Made by a program: the position numbers and the translations under genes. Positions 62,915 through 64,000 of a DNA stretch of 64,000 nt are shown piece after piece. The stretch spans positions 463,857 to 527,856 of the forward strand of contig NW_026570319.1 in the NCBI RefSeq assembly GCF_019649055.1. Direction: 5' to 3'. The DNA is from Paramacrobiotus metropolitanus. Its lineage: Eukaryota > Tardigrada > Eutardigrada > Parachela > Macrobiotidae. The notes beneath the pieces were generated by a model, which worked only from the letters and a program-made list of their open reading frames with translations, made no database searches and had not been told where the DNA came from. Every line of letters begins with the position of its first letter. Position 1 is the stretch's first letter.

Positions 62915-64000
62915 TCAGCCGTTGACTCGTGCCTCTTCGACTTTCTGGTCGTCCGTCATCATTGTAAATGCTTCAGCTCGACCCATCGGGGCACCTTTGC
63001 GTAAGGTTACCTCCCGATGAGTGTGGTTTGCCACCATGACGGTGAATCGTTTCCCATCATGCTTGGTTACGCCGTCCATGAATTCGACTCCGTCTCGTTT
63101 GGGGTCGGATTCACCGAGGTACATCAATTTCTGGTCCTTGGATACCGGTACGTCCAGGACGACTTCTACCATGGTTACGGCTCGAGGGATGAGTTTGACC
63201 TTCCGTTGGGCTCGAACTCCTGTTGCCTCGAAAACTTCGAATTGGGGTTTTGGCTTCACTTCCCGAGTCGGGGGCCAAGTCTTCGCCACTCTGTGTGGGA
63301 GTTCCCATTCGACGAATGCATTGTTGATTTCCGGTTCATAGACGTCAGCGTATTGCATATGTCCGAGTCGAACACCTTTCTTCAGCACCTTTGTTTGGTG
63401 AGTCGTGTTCTGAATGTTTATCCAGGCCGTGTCGTTGGTCGGTCGGATGTCGATCTTGGCTTCGATTGGCCGAATAGGTCGGACTACCTGTTGTAGGGTA
63501 GAGAAGTAAATTGGTCTTCTCGGATCCATTGGTTTGGCCGTCCGTACCTTTATCGAACATGTTGACCATGCTGGGAGAGAGACTCGCTCGCTGTTGAAGA
63601 CGACTTGTCGGTCTAGCGCTTTGTCTCTACGTAGGGGATCCAGCTTTAGGTGGTGGACTTCTGGGCATTTGTTGTCCAGGTCCAGCTCCTCGATCGTCGT
63701 TACTTTGGCAACTCGTGCCTTCCATGTGTTGAAGTGCTCCGACTTCTGCTGGTTGTTAGCCAAGGTCGGTTGTTCGGTTGACAACTGCTGGACGACTATG
63801 GTTGGAGGTCGGTAATCGTCTTCCTCCGGTTTTACCTCCTCCGAATTCCCACAAAGCCTGTTGGTCGAGTTCCTCCTGTTGTTCGAGTCGACTGGCTGTT
63901 GTTCGGTTTGTTCCGGTTGCTCGACTATAAATTCTGTGTGAACTATAGTCCGCAATGCCGTGGTTAGTCGGACATCGTAGGTCTGTTCTTCGTCTTCCGA
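62915..64000 (-). CDS. Pre-RT linker of pol with two beta-barrel-like modules (partial)
   Basis: Open from the right edge of the window to a TGA at 62915. The region between protease and RT of many gypsy elements contains a dUTPase-like beta module. Here two are seen in tandem: VSLPAWSTCSIKVRTAKP with LKKGVRLGHMQ, and VKLIPRAVTMVEVVLDVPVS with LRKGAPMGRAEA. No DTG/DSG protease motif is in the visible part. The true start is outside the window. Confidence 0.6.
   Translation of the reverse strand, partial: SEDEEQTYDVRLTTALRTIVHTEFIVEQPEQTEQQPVDSNNRRNSTNRLCGNSEEVKPEEDDYRPPTIVVQQLSTEQPTLANNQQKSEHFNTWKARVAKVTTIEELDLDNKCPEVHHLKLDPLRRDKALDRQVVFNSERVSLPAWSTCSIKVRTAKPMDPRRPIYFSTLQQVVRPIRPIEAKIDIRPTNDTAWINIQNTTHQTKVLKKGVRLGHMQYADVYEPEINNAFVEWELPHRVAKTWPPTREVKPKPQFEVFEATGVRAQRKVKLIPRAVTMVEVVLDVPVSKDQKLMYLGESDPKRDGVEFMDGVTKHDGKRFTVMVANHTHREVTLRKGAPMGRAEAFTMMTDDQKVEEARVNG

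Larger units (their letters stand above)
42944..64000 (-). mobile_element. Giant Ty3/gypsy-like retroelement, more than 21 kb, truncated by the window edge
   Basis: On the minus strand, from right to left, come a pre-RT linker, RT, RNase H, integrase with GPY/F-like module and basic tail, then three additional long frames (58917-52984, 52996-49001, 48748-46595), a 2.9-kb non-coding stretch and a candidate LTR. Gag and the protease active site are not in the window. If present they lie beyond 64000. The whole block is GC-richer than its surroundings and full of GTCGG/CCGAC words and small hairpins. Most gypsy elements are 5-12 kb and carry at most an env-like frame after pol. The three extra frames here have no transmembrane or env features. 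Confidence 0.8.

Noticed and set aside
1-64000. tRNA genes, rRNA genes and CRISPR arrays
   Set aside because: No B-box-like GGTTCRANNCC with a foldable cloverleaf and no rRNA signature was found; the short repeats are neither evenly spaced nor bacterial.

Overview
The window is eukaryotic nuclear DNA from a small animal. Protein-coding genes are split by GT-AG introns, some exons are tiny (21 and 27 nt), single-exon and multi-exon rhodopsin-like receptors, a glucose transporter, BTB-BACK, F-box and RIIa genes are present, and the DNA is crowded with MITE-like inverted repeats and retroelements. Nothing fixes the phylum. A compact-genome invertebrate such as a tardigrade is my guess, and it is inference only.

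Left part, 1-24 kb. A partial gene for a Cys-containing, probably secreted protein (+, 1-1561) has an inverted paralogue at 22208-19743 (-). Between them lie a beta-propeller-like gene (-, 3786-1879), a complete ten-exon class I sugar transporter (+, 6553-13884) with decayed copies of its 3' end downstream, a BTB-BACK gene fragment (-), and four short inverted-repeat DNA elements: PIF/Harbinger-like, two with TA duplications, and one hAT-like with an 8-bp duplication.

Middle part, 24-43 kb. A non-LTR retrotransposon of the restriction-like-endonuclease type (-, 27130-24414) carries one frameshift. It is followed by a single-exon 7TM receptor (+), a TIR element with a possible transposase remnant, an F-box gene with a frameshift, a ten-exon class A receptor resembling the melatonin/Moody-Tre1 group (+, 37617-41611), and the first two exons of an RIIa-domain gene (+).

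Right part, about 42.9 kb to the edge. One very large Ty3/gypsy-like element reads on the minus strand and runs off the right side. In transcript order it has the pre-RT linker, RT, RNase H, integrase, a GPY/F-like module and a basic tail. Unusually, these are followed by three further long open frames (1977, 1331 and about 717 codons), then 2.9 kb of non-coding DNA and a candidate LTR. Scattered through its coding and non-coding parts is a family of small hairpins. They have a near-constant core (CC, loop TTTGT/TGTGT/TATGT, GG) and unrelated but self-complementary arms. A second hairpin class has loop TTTCT. These hairpins and the extra ORFs are the most unusual content of the window. Pol carries several frame breaks, so this copy of pol is probably not functional, whereas the 1977-codon and 1331-codon frames are unbroken.
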